Shown here in pieces: positions 26,078 to 35,052 of a stretch of 64,000 bases of DNA. Source of the stretch: Denitromonas sp. (GTDB lineage Bacteria; Pseudomonadota; Gammaproteobacteria; Burkholderiales; Rhodocyclaceae); NCBI RefSeq assembly GCF_034676725.1, contig NZ_JAUCBR010000004.1, positions 4,058,001 through 4,122,000 on the forward strand. Reading direction: 5' to 3'. Below the pieces are notes generated by a model, which was not told where the DNA came from, did not search any database, and saw nothing but the letters and a program-made list of their open reading frames with translations. Positions within the stretch are counted from its first letter, which is position 1, and each line of letters starts with the position of its first letter. Made by a program: the position numbers and the translations under genes.

Positions 26078-27937
26078 TCAGCGCGTCGTTCTGCGCCGCG
26101 CAAACGCCCCCACCACCCCGAGGCCCGACAGCAGCAACGCGTAGGTGGCCGGCTCGGGTACCGGCATGGCCAGGGTCAGCAGCAGCGGATCGTGGTCGGA
26201 GATCTGGTTGGCGAACTCGGCATTGGCATGGACGATGTCGTAGCTCAGCGAGCCATCGGCCAGCAGGGCCGCCGACACGAACATGTGGTCGAGCGCCTGC
26301 GCGTTACCCTCATAGATGTAGCTGTAGCGTTCGCCCGCCGGCAGGGTGTCGGTCAGGTTGACCAGCCCGACCGCGCCCAGCGGTGCCAATGTGTCGGCGA
26401 ACTGGAAGTCATTCAGGTCGCCGAGCACGATCACCCTGGCGCCGGCATCGGCCGCCAGCAGGTCGCCGACGAAGCTCGCCACCGCTTGCGCCTGCGCGCG
26501 GCGCGCCGCCTCGCTGCCGCGCTCGGGCGACTGGTCCGGCCCGAACAGCGGCTCGTCCCCGCCCTTCGAACTGAAGTGGTTGTTCACCAGAACGAAGTTC
26601 TCACCATTGATGCGAAACTGCGCAGCCAGCGGCTTGCGGCTGTCGGCAAAGGCCGGGTTGGCCGGATCGACGCGGCCGGCGTCGAGCGTCGGCGTGCCGT
26701 CGGCATGCACACCGATGGCCTCGGTCGCGCCGCCCACCGCGCCGGCGAAGCTGACCAGGCTTTTGTCGTAGAGGAACGCATTGCGGATGTTGCCGCCGGG
26801 CTGGCCGCCGTCGGCCTTGTCGAGCGGGTCGATCACCACGTAGCCGTAGTCACGGCCACCGGCGTCACGAACCGCCTGCGTCAAGCGATCCAGCGTCTGG
26901 GCCGAGGCCGTGGTGCCGTTGTCCGTCGCGCCGTTGTTGTCCTGCACCTCCTGCAGAGCGATGAGTTGCGGCGAGCCGAGGTTGCCCACGATCTGCCCGG
27001 CAATGTTGTCGAAACGCGACTGCGCCGCATTGCCGGCGAGGTTTTCGACGTTGTACGAGGCGATGGCCAGACGCCCCGCCGCCACCGGCGCAAGCACTTC
27101 CGGCTGGAGGTTTCCGGCGACGACGGTCGGCGCATCGGTGAGGTTCAGCTTGTAGTTCGAGAAGCTGTAGTGCATCACACCGGTCAGGTCGGCCAGCGAG
27201 TCACCCACATTGACGATCGGTGTGCTGCGCAGCGCATCGTCCACGATCAGCCGGTGTGGATTGAAGTTGCCACTTTGCACGGTGGCGACGCCACGCGCGT
27301 TGCTCAGCGTGGTGCCAAGCTGGTCATGCGAGATCACCGCGATTTCACCGTACTTGGCGTTCGGCCCCACCACGGCGGCCGACGCCATGCTGACCCGCAT
27401 GCCCTCCAGGCTCTCGTAGAAGTCCATGGCGTACAGGCTCGGCGCCAGACGATGGCCGCTCGTCTCCACGTTGCCCACATCGGGCGCAATGGACGTGGTG
27501 GGCGCCAACACGCCCGCATTGCCGATCTGAACCGCCGCGGGCAAGGCATTGCCGCTCGATTGCCGCGTCCAGGCATGCGCGCCGAAGCTGGTGTTGAGCT
27601 CGGTGATGGTCAGGTTGTTCGCCGCGCCGCCGGGCCGGTACTCGTCCACCCGGCCACTGACCAGCACGCGATCGCCAACCGCCGGGCGGCCGCGGCTGTT
27701 GGTGAACACATAGATGCCGTCCGAGGTCAGCGCATTACCGTCCGGGATGACATCCTGCATCCAGAAACCACGCGCATCGACCGCCGTGACGATGCCATCG
27801 ACCCCGCCGACGGTTTGCCCCTGGTAGGCAGACAGGTGACTTTCGCCCTGAATCTCGCCAATGGTCAAGGCATGGGATGAGGCGCCAACACACAGCAGGC
27901 ACAGGCTCACGAGCGGCTTCAAGCGGAACGGAAACAT
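26078..27937 (-). CDS. Secreted endonuclease/exonuclease/phosphatase-family protein with PEP-CTERM anchor
   Basis: The 619-residue protein has a signal peptide (LVSLCLLCVGASSHA), an N-terminal OB-like region (about 25-290), and an EEP nuclease domain with LAIASYNVENLAG, LIALQEVQD, FVLVNNHFSSKG, VIVLGDLND and SDHDPLLLTL. This matches the ExeM/YhcR-type extracellular nuclease family. The C-terminus VPEPATYALLLSGLG plus a hydrophobic helix and ARRRTTR is a PEP-CTERM sorting signal, cleaved by exosortase. It may digest extracellular DNA in biofilm or floc. No exosortase gene is in the window. Confidence 0.9.
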   Translation of the reverse strand: MFPFRLKPLVSLCLLCVGASSHALTIGEIQGESHLSAYQGQTVGGVDGIVTAVDARGFWMQDVIPDGNALTSDGIYVFTNSRGRPAVGDRVLVSGRVDEYRPGGAANNLTITELNTSFGAHAWTRQSSGNALPAAVQIGNAGVLAPTTSIAPDVGNVETSGHRLAPSLYAMDFYESLEGMRVSMASAAVVGPNAKYGEIAVISHDQLGTTLSNARGVATVQSGNFNPHRLIVDDALRSTPIVNVGDSLADLTGVMHYSFSNYKLNLTDAPTVVAGNLQPEVLAPVAAGRLAIASYNVENLAGNAAQSRFDNIAGQIVGNLGSPQLIALQEVQDNNGATDNGTTASAQTLDRLTQAVRDAGGRDYGYVVIDPLDKADGGQPGGNIRNAFLYDKSLVSFAGAVGGATEAIGVHADGTPTLDAGRVDPANPAFADSRKPLAAQFRINGENFVLVNNHFSSKGGDEPLFGPDQSPERGSEAARRAQAQAVASFVGDLLAADAGARVIVLGDLNDFQFADTLAPLGAVGLVNLTDTLPAGERYSYIYEGNAQALDHMFVSAALLADGSLSYDIVHANAEFANQISDHDPLLLTLAMPVPEPATYALLLSGLGVVGAFARRRTTR

Positions 27938-28215
27938 TCAACACTCCTGATCAGACAGCACGGCAAGAAGTCGCCATTTGAGCGCCGCGGGATGACACAC
28001 CGGTGGCGTCGTGCCGGCCGCCCGATGATCCGATGGAGCTATCCATGTCATCGCCAACCGGCAAAGACAAGAGCATATGACATTCACGGCGCGGCAATTA
28101 GTCCGATCGAGCCATCCATGCCCGCCACGACGCGTGTGTGGCTGAAAAACCGCCGCGGGAGGATGGCAGCACTGGAACAGCCCGTTCGTCCCCACACTCT
28201 CGCAGGAGACTTTTC

Positions 28216-28911
28216 ATGCTCGTCAAAACCCTGATCGCCGCTGGCGTGGCGCTCGCCACCAGTCAGGCCTATGCCCTCCAGAGCCTCGACTATGGCTGGG
28301 AGGATGGCGTCGGTACGATTCTCGGCAGCTTTGGCAACCTGGCCGACGCCACCAATGTCAGCGGATCGCAGTCCGGCAGCGACGGCGCCAGCAGCTACAG
28401 CGTGAGCAGTGCGCGTTCGGGCAGCCGCTTCCTGCATGTGGCGGAAGCGCCGCTTGGCGGCACGCCGCAGGCCTATCTCGCCTTCGTCACCGGCCTGCAA
28501 GCCGGCGACCTGGTCAGCGCCAGCTTCTGGGGCTACGACAGCTCGGCCGGCACCAACCCGTCGTTGCGCATCTGGGGACACTATGCCGACGCCGCCGACA
28601 TCAACAGCTATGTCAGATCGGCCGGCGGCAGCAACACCTATACGGATGGCAGCGGCTGGAGCGAGCTGAGCAACACCTGGACCTTCGACGGCGGCGCCAC
28701 CGACGGCCTGGTCATCGAGGCCCGGCTCTACAGCAAGACCTCAGGCGGCAACGACCGCACCGACTTCTGGATCGATGACCTGCGCATCTCCGCGCCGGAC
28801 CATGCCACCATCCAGTTTGCAGCAGCCGTGCCGGAGCCGGAATCCTACGCCCTGATGCTGGCCGGCCTGGGCATGATGGGGTTCATCGCCCGCCGCCGCA
28901 GCCACCGTTAA
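28216..28911 (+). CDS. PEP-CTERM sorted exported protein
   Basis: The 231-residue protein has a signal peptide (TLIAAGVALATSQAYA), a Gly/Ser-rich beta-sandwich-like middle of about 170 residues with no known catalytic motif, and a C-terminal VPEPESYALMLAGLG, hydrophobic helix and ARRRSHR. AGGAG seven bases upstream sets the ATG at 28216. It is probably a surface or extracellular-matrix protein handled by the same exosortase as the divergent nuclease-like gene. The 278-base gap between the two holds their promoters; I see no clear boxes. Confidence 0.85.
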   Translation: MLVKTLIAAGVALATSQAYALQSLDYGWEDGVGTILGSFGNLADATNVSGSQSGSDGASSYSVSSARSGSRFLHVAEAPLGGTPQAYLAFVTGLQAGDLVSASFWGYDSSAGTNPSLRIWGHYADAADINSYVRSAGGSNTYTDGSGWSELSNTWTFDGGATDGLVIEARLYSKTSGGNDRTDFWIDDLRISAPDHATIQFAAAVPEPESYALMLAGLGMMGFIARRRSHR

Positions 28912-28917
28912 CAGACA

Positions 28918-28951
28918 CCGCCCCGGCGCCGCAACAGGCGCGCCGGGGCGG
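28918..28951. terminator. GC-rich hairpin after the PEP-CTERM gene
   Basis: A 12-bp inverted repeat CCGCCCCGGCGC/GCGCCGGGGCGG begins seven bases after the stop. No T run follows, so it may act as a stabilising 3' stem or a weak terminator. Confidence 0.5.
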
Positions 28952-28959
28952 TCGGAGGG

Positions 28960-28993
28960 CACCATGGCCGCCCCCGCGAGGGCGGCCATGGTG
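28960..28993. terminator. Perfect 13-bp inverted repeat at the htpG 3' end
   Basis: CACCATGGCCGCC and GGCGGCCATGGTG pair perfectly around an eight-base loop, three bases past the htpG stop. It lacks a T run. It sits directly beside the first hairpin, so the convergent 3' ends are separated by two strong stems. Confidence 0.5.
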
Positions 28994-28996
28994 TGT

Positions 28997-30922
28997 TCAC
29001 TGCGCGTTGCTCAGTGCCAGCATCAAGGCGTTGGTGCGCTTGACGAAGGTTGCCGGATCATCCAGCGTGCCGCCTTCGGCCAGCAGAGCCTGGTCGAACA
29101 GCACCGCGGCCCAGTCGTCGAAATGCTCGGCCTCGGTGTTGAGGCGCTGCACCGCCGGGTGCGTCGGGTTGAGTTCGAGAATCGGCTTGCTCGACGGCGC
29201 CTCTTGGCCGGCGGCCTTGAGGATGCGCGCCAGGTTCATGCCCATGTCGTGCTCGTCGGCCACCAGGCAGGCGGGCGAATCGGTCAGGCGGTGCGTCACG
29301 CGCACATCCTTGACCCGCTCGCCGAGGCTGGTCTTGACGCGCTCGAGCAGGTCCTTGTACTCGTCGGCGAGTTTCTCGACTTCCTTCTTCTCGGCTTCGT
29401 CTTCGAGCGCACCGAGGTCGACCCCGCCCTTGGCCACCGACTGCAGCGCCTTGCCGTCAAACTCGGTGAGGTAGCCGATCACCCACTCGTCCACGCGGTC
29501 AGACAGCAGCAGCACTTCGATGCCCTTCTTGCGGAACACCTCGAGATGCGGGCTGTTCTTGGCGGCGTTGAAGGTCTCGGCGGTGACGTAGTAGATCTTC
29601 TCCTGGCCTTCCTTCATGCGGCCGATGTAGTCGGCCAGCGTGACGACCTGGTCCGCGGTGTCGGCATGCGTCGAGGCAAAGCGCAGCAGGCCGGCGATCT
29701 TCTCGCGGTTGGCCGAATCTTCGCCCACGCCTTCCTTCAGCACATTGCCGAAGGCCTTCCAGAAGGTGGTGTATTTCTCGGCATCGTTCTTGGCCATGTC
29801 TTCGAGCAGGCCGAGGACCTTCTTGGTGCAGCCGGCGCGCAGGGTGTCGATGTCCTTCGACTCCTGCAGGATCTCGCGCGACACGTTGAGCGGTAGATCG
29901 GCCGAATCGACCACCCCGCGCACGAAGCGCAGGTACATCGGCATCAGCTTCTCGGCGTCGTCCATGATGAACACGCGGCGCACATACAGCTTGATGCCGT
30001 GACGGGCGTTGCGGTCCCACATGTCGAAGGGCGCGTTGCCCGGAATGTAGAGCAACTGCGTGTATTCATGACGCCCTTCCACCTTGGCATGCGTCCAGGC
30101 CAGCGGCTCCTGGAAGTCGTGGCCGACATGCTTGTAGAACGCCGTGTATTCCTCGTCGGTGATCTCGTTGCGCGGGCGCGCCCACAGGGCGTTGGCCTGG
30201 TTGACGGTCTCGTCCTCGTCGGTGGGCACCTGCTTGCCCTGTTCCTCGTCCCATTGCTCCTTCGTCATCACGATGGGCTGGACGATATGGTCGGAGTACT
30301 TGCGCACCAGCTCGCGCAGCTTCCAGCCGCTGAGCAGGTCTTCCTGGCCTTCGCGCAGATGCAGGGTGATCTCGGTGCCGCGCTCGGCCTTGTCGATGGG
30401 CTCGACCTGGTATTCGCCGGCGGTGTCGCCGGTCATCGCGCATTCCCACTGCACGCCGTCGGTGCTGGCCAGACCCGCGCGGCGGGTGCGCACGGTGACG
30501 CGGTCGGCGACGATGAAGGCGGAGTAGAAGCCCACGCCGAACTGGCCGATCAGGTGCGCGTCCTTTTTCTGGTCGCCAGTCAGCTGACCGAAGAACTCCT
30601 TGGTGCCCGACTTGGCGATGGTGCCCAGGTTGGTGATGACTTCGTCGCGGTTCATGCCGATGCCGTTGTCGCTCACGGTCACCGTCTTGGCCTCGGCGTC
30701 GAAGCGGATGCGGATCTTCAGCTCGCCGTCGCCTTCAAACAGCTCGGCCTTGTCGAGCGCTTCGAAGCGCAGCTTGTCGCAGGCGTCAGAAGCGTTGGAA
30801 ATCAGTTCGCGCAGGAAGATCTCGCGGTTCGAATACAGCGAGTGGATCATCAGGTGCAGCAGCTGCTTCACCTCGGCCTGAAAATTCATCTTCTCTGCTT
30901 GGGCGCTGGGCGCGTCGGACAT
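28997..30922 (-). CDS. htpG: Molecular chaperone HtpG (Hsp90)
   Basis: HtpG is the bacterial Hsp90, an ATP-dependent chaperone. The 641-residue protein carries the GHKL ATPase domain with LRELISNASDACDKLR, TVSDNGIGMNRDEV, GTIAKSG and IGQFGVGFYSAF, then the middle domain (RRVFIMDDAEKLMPMYLRF) and the C-terminal dimerisation domain. The ATG at 30922 (MSDAPSAQAEKMNFQAEV) has GGAG eight bases upstream; the longer open frame adds non-family sequence. It diverges from the methyltransferase at 31051. Confidence 0.96.
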   Translation of the reverse strand: MSDAPSAQAEKMNFQAEVKQLLHLMIHSLYSNREIFLRELISNASDACDKLRFEALDKAELFEGDGELKIRIRFDAEAKTVTVSDNGIGMNRDEVITNLGTIAKSGTKEFFGQLTGDQKKDAHLIGQFGVGFYSAFIVADRVTVRTRRAGLASTDGVQWECAMTGDTAGEYQVEPIDKAERGTEITLHLREGQEDLLSGWKLRELVRKYSDHIVQPIVMTKEQWDEEQGKQVPTDEDETVNQANALWARPRNEITDEEYTAFYKHVGHDFQEPLAWTHAKVEGRHEYTQLLYIPGNAPFDMWDRNARHGIKLYVRRVFIMDDAEKLMPMYLRFVRGVVDSADLPLNVSREILQESKDIDTLRAGCTKKVLGLLEDMAKNDAEKYTTFWKAFGNVLKEGVGEDSANREKIAGLLRFASTHADTADQVVTLADYIGRMKEGQEKIYYVTAETFNAAKNSPHLEVFRKKGIEVLLLSDRVDEWVIGYLTEFDGKALQSVAKGGVDLGALEDEAEKKEVEKLADEYKDLLERVKTSLGERVKDVRVTHRLTDSPACLVADEHDMGMNLARILKAAGQEAPSSKPILELNPTHPAVQRLNTEAEHFDDWAAVLFDQALLAEGGTLDDPATFVKRTNALMLALSNAQ

Positions 30923-31050
30923 CGTTGACTCTCCGTGACACAAGAAATGGACTGCCTGAAGGTGGGGGCAAGACCACCGGCTTTCAAGAGGCGCGATCAA
31001 CAAACCCGCCGCGCGGTAAAATCGGCCTCCAGCGCACCCGAGCCCCGCCC

Positions 31051-31893
31051 ATGTCCTCGCACCCCGAAATCCATCCCGACCAGTCCATCGAGCTGCTCAA
31101 GCACCTGCACATCCTGACCCGCGAGGGCAAGATGAACCAGGACAGCCGGCGCAAGCTCAAGCAGGTCTATCACCTCTACCAGTTCATCGAGCCGCTGCTG
31201 GCCGAGTCCCTCGCCGCGCGGCCCGACATCCAGCTGGTCGACCACGGCGCCGGCAAGTCCTACCTCGGCTTCATTCTTTACGACCTGTTCTTCAAGACGC
31301 AGGCGGCCGCCGGCAAGATCTACGGCGTCGAGACCCGAGACGAACTGGTCGCCAGCTCGCGCCGCCTCGCCGACAAGCTCGGCTTCTCGGCCGGCATGCG
31401 CTTCTACAACCTCACCGTGGCCGAGTCGATCACCTCCGAGCGCCTACCCGCGCAGATCGACATCGTCACCGCCCTGCACGCCTGCAACACCGCCACCGAC
31501 GACGCCATCCGTTTTGCGCTCGAGAAGCGCGCCCGCCACATCGTGCTGGTGCCCTGCTGCCAGGCCGAGGTGGCCTCGGTGCTGCGCAAGAACAAGCAGC
31601 AGGCGCTCAAGAACAGCATTACCGAGCTATGGCGCCACCCCATCCACACCCGCGAGTTCGGCAGCCACGCCACCAACGTGCTGCGCTGCCTGCAACTGGA
31701 GAGCCACGGCTACCAGGTCAGCGTGACCGAGCTGGTCGGCTGGGAGCACTCGATGAAGAACGAGCTGATCGTCGCCACCTTCAAGGACCTGCCCCGCCGC
31801 CGCCCGGCCGAACGCCTGGCCGAGCTGCTCGACACGCTGGGTCTCGACGAGCTCGCGCCGCGCTTCTTCCACGGCAATACCGCAACGGCCTGA
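31051..31893 (+). CDS. SAM-dependent methyltransferase
   Basis: A 280-residue protein with an N-terminal helical part (RRKLKQVYHLYQFIEPLL) and a methyltransferase core: VDHGAGKSYLGFIL (motif I), KIYGVETRDEL (motif II) and TALHACNTATDDAI. The LHAC and VPCCQ stretches are seen in Methyltransf_32 proteins, related to tRNA-type methyltransferases. The substrate is unknown; RNA is a fair guess. It is a single gene, with a strong hairpin after it. Confidence 0.8.
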   Translation: MSSHPEIHPDQSIELLKHLHILTREGKMNQDSRRKLKQVYHLYQFIEPLLAESLAARPDIQLVDHGAGKSYLGFILYDLFFKTQAAAGKIYGVETRDELVASSRRLADKLGFSAGMRFYNLTVAESITSERLPAQIDIVTALHACNTATDDAIRFALEKRARHIVLVPCCQAEVASVLRKNKQQALKNSITELWRHPIHTREFGSHATNVLRCLQLESHGYQVSVTELVGWEHSMKNELIVATFKDLPRRRPAERLAELLDTLGLDELAPRFFHGNTATA

Positions 31894-31915
31894 GGCCCGC
31901 CATCCAAAAGCACAA

Positions 31916-31942
31916 CGCCCCGGTCTCGACGAGACCGGGGCG
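31916..31942. terminator. Bidirectional hairpin between methyltransferase and chemoreceptor genes
   Basis: A 12-bp perfect stem CGCCCCGGTCTC/GAGACCGGGGCG with a three-base loop lies between the two convergent stops. There is no T run directly next to it; a TTTT occurs a few bases past it on the minus strand. Confidence 0.6.
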
Positions 31943-31972
31943 CTGGCAAGTCGGGTGCCCTGACGGGCGCAC

Positions 31973-33604
31973 TCAGCAGCGGAAACGTCCCACCAGCGCG
32001 TGCAGCTCGGCCGACAGTTTCTCCAGCCGGGCCACCGAATCCACCGTCTTGCGCATCGCGTCGCTGGTGCCTTCGACCATGCCGGCGATGTTCTCCACCT
32101 GCTGCGCAATCAGCGTGCTGGCCGCGCTTTGCTCGGTGGTGGCGCTGGCCACATCGCTGATCCGCGCCAGCGCGATGTTCGTGCCCTCGCGAATTTCGCG
32201 CAGCGAATCGGCCGCGCCCTGCACCTGATCCACCCCGGCTTTGACCTCGGTGGCCACCGTGCCCATGACGCTGACCGCGCCGTTGGTGTCTTCCTGAATG
32301 CCCTGGATCATGCCCTCGATCTGCACCGTGGCCGTGGCCGTGCGCTCGGCCAGGCCGCGCACCTCGTCGGCCACCACCGCAAAACCGCGGCCCTGCTCAC
32401 CGGCACGCGCCGCCTCGATGGCCGCGTTGAGCGCCAGCAGGTTGGTTTGCGCCGCGATCTCCTTGATCACATTGGCGATCGAACCGATCTCGTTGGCTCG
32501 GCCGACCAGCTCCTGAATCTTGCCCGAGGCCGAATCAACGGTCGTCGCGATACGGCGCATGCCGTCGGCGGCGCCGATCGCGCGGGCCTCGCCACGCTCG
32601 GCCAGCTTGGCGGCATTCGACGAGTTCGTCTCGGTTTCACGCGCGCTGTCGGAAATATGGTTGATGCTGACCGTCATCTCTTCCACGCCCGCCGCGATGG
32701 ACGAGGTGGCGTCGGACTGCTGGTGCGCCTTGTCGGCCACATCACGCGCCACGCCGGAGATCTGGCGCGAACTGCCCGCCACCTCTTCAGCGTTGCGGCC
32801 GATCTCGGCCATCATCGTGCGCAGCTGCTCGACCGTCTTGCCCAGCGTGCCGAGCAGGCTGTTGGCATCGCCCTTGTTGTCCACCGTCACTCGCAGGTCA
32901 CCCTGCGCCACCGCCTGCATGGTCTCGACCGCATAGGACGGTTCGCCCCCGATCTGGCGGACAATGCTGCGCACCAGCACATAGGACAGCGCCACAATCA
33001 GGATCAGCACCACGACGGCCACCGCCACGGTCTGGATCAGGCCGGTATTAAACGCTGCATCCACCGACGTGAAGTAGATACCCGCGCCATAGGCCCACGC
33101 CCACGGCTTGAACGGCTGTACGATCGAGTGCTTGGCCTCGGGCTTGCCGCCCGGGGTCTTCGGCCACACGTATTCAATCGCCGCCGCCTGGCCCGTCCGC
33201 GCCACCGCGGCCACGCTGTCAAACAGCGCAAAGCCGTTGGCATCCTTGACCCCGGCCATTTTCTTGCCTTCGGTCTCGGGCTTCATCGGCGACAACAGCG
33301 TCGTCGCTTCCGCGTCATAGACGAAGATATAGTTCTTGGCACCCTCGAAACGCACCCGGCGCAGCGATTCGATCGCCTGCTTCTGCGCCTCCTCGCGGCT
33401 CATCGCGCCGCTCGCCTCCAGCGCGTGGAAATGCTCCAGCACGAAGCCCGCGGTACTGACCACGTCTTCGACACGGCGCTTCTCGGCATCGACCAGCTGA
33501 CCGCGCATGGTCCACAAAGCATCAGCGCCCAGCACCACCAGGCCGATCACCGCAACGGCGACCAGCACGGCCAGACGGTGTACCAACTTCATTTTTTCAA
33601 ACAT
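31973..33604 (-). CDS. Methyl-accepting chemotaxis protein with periplasmic Cache domain
   Basis: The 543-residue receptor has a first membrane helix (about 8-30, LAVLVAVAVIGLVVLGADAL), a periplasmic single Cache domain (about 35-185; NYIFVYDAEATTLLSP, GKPEAKHSIVQPFKPWAWAYGAG), a second helix (VAVAVVVLILIVALSYVLV), a HAMP region and a long coiled signalling domain with the hairpin tip EIAAQTNLLALNAAIEAARAGE. Cache_2 receptors often sense carboxylates or other small ligands. The ATG at 33604 has GGGAGAG upstream. No che genes are adjacent. Confidence 0.93.
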   Translation of the reverse strand: MFEKMKLVHRLAVLVAVAVIGLVVLGADALWTMRGQLVDAEKRRVEDVVSTAGFVLEHFHALEASGAMSREEAQKQAIESLRRVRFEGAKNYIFVYDAEATTLLSPMKPETEGKKMAGVKDANGFALFDSVAAVARTGQAAAIEYVWPKTPGGKPEAKHSIVQPFKPWAWAYGAGIYFTSVDAAFNTGLIQTVAVAVVVLILIVALSYVLVRSIVRQIGGEPSYAVETMQAVAQGDLRVTVDNKGDANSLLGTLGKTVEQLRTMMAEIGRNAEEVAGSSRQISGVARDVADKAHQQSDATSSIAAGVEEMTVSINHISDSARETETNSSNAAKLAERGEARAIGAADGMRRIATTVDSASGKIQELVGRANEIGSIANVIKEIAAQTNLLALNAAIEAARAGEQGRGFAVVADEVRGLAERTATATVQIEGMIQGIQEDTNGAVSVMGTVATEVKAGVDQVQGAADSLREIREGTNIALARISDVASATTEQSAASTLIAQQVENIAGMVEGTSDAMRKTVDSVARLEKLSAELHALVGRFRC

Positions 33605-33771
33605 GTCGCTCTCCCTCACCGGCTGGCGACGATGGGAATCCATTGATTCCGCAACCGCGAAGGCGGCCGTCCCGCACCGGATTTGGGAGTGCTAACGTCG
33701 GCGAACGCTATAACTTTAGCTTTGTTGAGGGTTTTCCCCGATGCCGGCGGCCGGCATCAGACGCCGCCAAG

Positions 33772-34323
33772 TCAATGCTTGTAGCTCACCTCGAGAATCT
33801 CGATCTCGCGCGGACCTGCCGGGCTGACAAAGCGCACCACATCGCCGACCCGCGCCTTGAGCAGGGCCCGCGCCAGCGGCGAGATCCAGCTGATGCGCCC
33901 GTCGCTGGCGCTCGCTTCATCGACGCCGACGATCTGGTAGGTGGTCTCGGTCTCGCCCTCATCGTCGGTAATGGTCACCGTGGCGCCGAAAAACACCTGG
34001 TCGAGGTTCTGCTGGTCGGCCGGGTCGACAACGGTCGCGTTTTCCAGCCGCTTGATGAGGAAACGGATGCGGCGATCGATCTCGCGCAGGCGCTTCTTGC
34101 CGTAGATGTAGTCGCCGTTTTCGGAGCGGTCGCCATTGCCGGCCGCCCAGGCCACGGTCTCGACCAGCTTGGGGCGCTCGTCGCGCAGCAGGGTGTCGAG
34201 TTCGGCCTTGAGCGTCTGCCAGCCGCGACGCGTCATGTAGATCGGCCCGCCCGGCGCGGGGCCGGCGGGCGTGTCGGGAGATTCGTCGTCCTCGTCGGAC
34301 GCCTTGACAAAAGCCTTGTTCAT
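33772..34323 (-). CDS. greB: Transcription elongation factor GreB
   Basis: GreB rescues backtracked RNA polymerase by stimulating transcript cleavage. After a 25-residue acidic, proline-rich N-terminal extension, the coiled-coil domain begins PIYMTRRGWQTLKAELDTLL and holds the acidic tip GDRSENGDYIYGKKRLREID, which is the GreB form. The C-terminal FKBP-like domain runs to ISPLARALLKARVGDVV. 183 residues. It is a single gene downstream of DUF3567 on the same strand. Confidence 0.93.
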   Translation of the reverse strand: MNKAFVKASDEDDESPDTPAGPAPGGPIYMTRRGWQTLKAELDTLLRDERPKLVETVAWAAGNGDRSENGDYIYGKKRLREIDRRIRFLIKRLENATVVDPADQQNLDQVFFGATVTITDDEGETETTYQIVGVDEASASDGRISWISPLARALLKARVGDVVRFVSPAGPREIEILEVSYKH

Positions 34324-34408
34324 GATCGGCTACCGATGATCCGGACGGATCACTGAAAACAAGTGCCGGATGTTAGGCCAGCACCTGTTCTCCGGCAAGC
34401 CGACCGGC

Positions 34409-34639
34409 TCAGTGATAGACCGCCGGCTGCATGAGCATGCTCTGGTAGTGGTCGATCAGGTCGTCGAAGTCGGCCATTTCTTCCGATGCCGCCAGCTCCG
34501 CCAGTTCCTCGCGGAAGCGGCGCGCCGCCGCGTCACGAATGATGGTGCCGCGCCCGCGACGCTTGTCGATCACCTCGATGGCGTCAAAGCCCGGAAAATC
34601 CATCACATATAACACCGAGTTGTTACACACGACATTCAT
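34409..34639 (-). CDS. DUF3567 family protein
   Basis: A 76-residue acidic protein starts MNVVCNNSVLYVMDFPGFDA and continues EVIDKRRGRGTIIRDAAA, the pattern of the betaproteobacterial DUF3567 family. AAAGGAG eight bases before the ATG at 34639 is a near-perfect ribosome site and rules out the longer open frame. No function is known. It diverges from the DUF465 gene. Confidence 0.82.
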   Translation of the reverse strand: MNVVCNNSVLYVMDFPGFDAIEVIDKRRGRGTIIRDAAARRFREELAELAASEEMADFDDLIDHYQSMLMQPAVYH

Positions 34640-34816
34640 GATGAAGCTCCTTTCTCTGTGGCCTCCACGCGGAAGCCGTCCCTGACGCCCAGATGGGGGC
34701 GATCTCGCGCCAAGACAAGGGCCTGTGTTGTCATTGCACCGCGACGACGCATACCATAGGCCGCTTGATAACAGTTCACGGCGCCTGCGGCGCGAGCTTG
34801 AGACCTGACCTTCACC

Positions 34817-35029
34817 ATGCTTGACGACTTCGAAGACACGGCCAACTGGGTCGACACCCTCGCCCAGCTCAAGGCAGAGCACCGCGATCTCGACACCGCC
34901 ATCGCCGCGCTGTCGGCCGCCCCGCCCGAAGATGGCCTGGTCCTGCCACGCCTGAAGAAACGCAAGCTCGCGCTCAAGGACCGCATTGCCTATATCGAGC
35001 GGATGATCGATCCGCCCGAACTTGCCTGA
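34817..35029 (+). CDS. DUF465 / YdcH-type small helical protein
   Basis: A 70-residue protein with two helices: WVDTLAQLKAEHRDLDTAIAAL and LPRLKKRKLALKDRIAYIERM. The HRDLD and LKKxKLxLKDxI patterns are those of the YdcH/DUF465 family, short antiparallel coiled-coil proteins of unknown role. It lies just upstream of the PLP enzyme gene. Confidence 0.82.
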   Translation: MLDDFEDTANWVDTLAQLKAEHRDLDTAIAALSAAPPEDGLVLPRLKKRKLALKDRIAYIERMIDPPELA

Positions 35030-35052
35030 GCGCACACCACCGCCGATTACCC

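Noticed and set aside
33680..33720. Possible sigma-28 promoter before the chemoreceptor gene
   Set aside because: TAAAGTTA and GCCGACGT occur on the minus strand, but only eight bases apart, whereas flagellar sigma promoters need about eleven; the second box is also imperfect.
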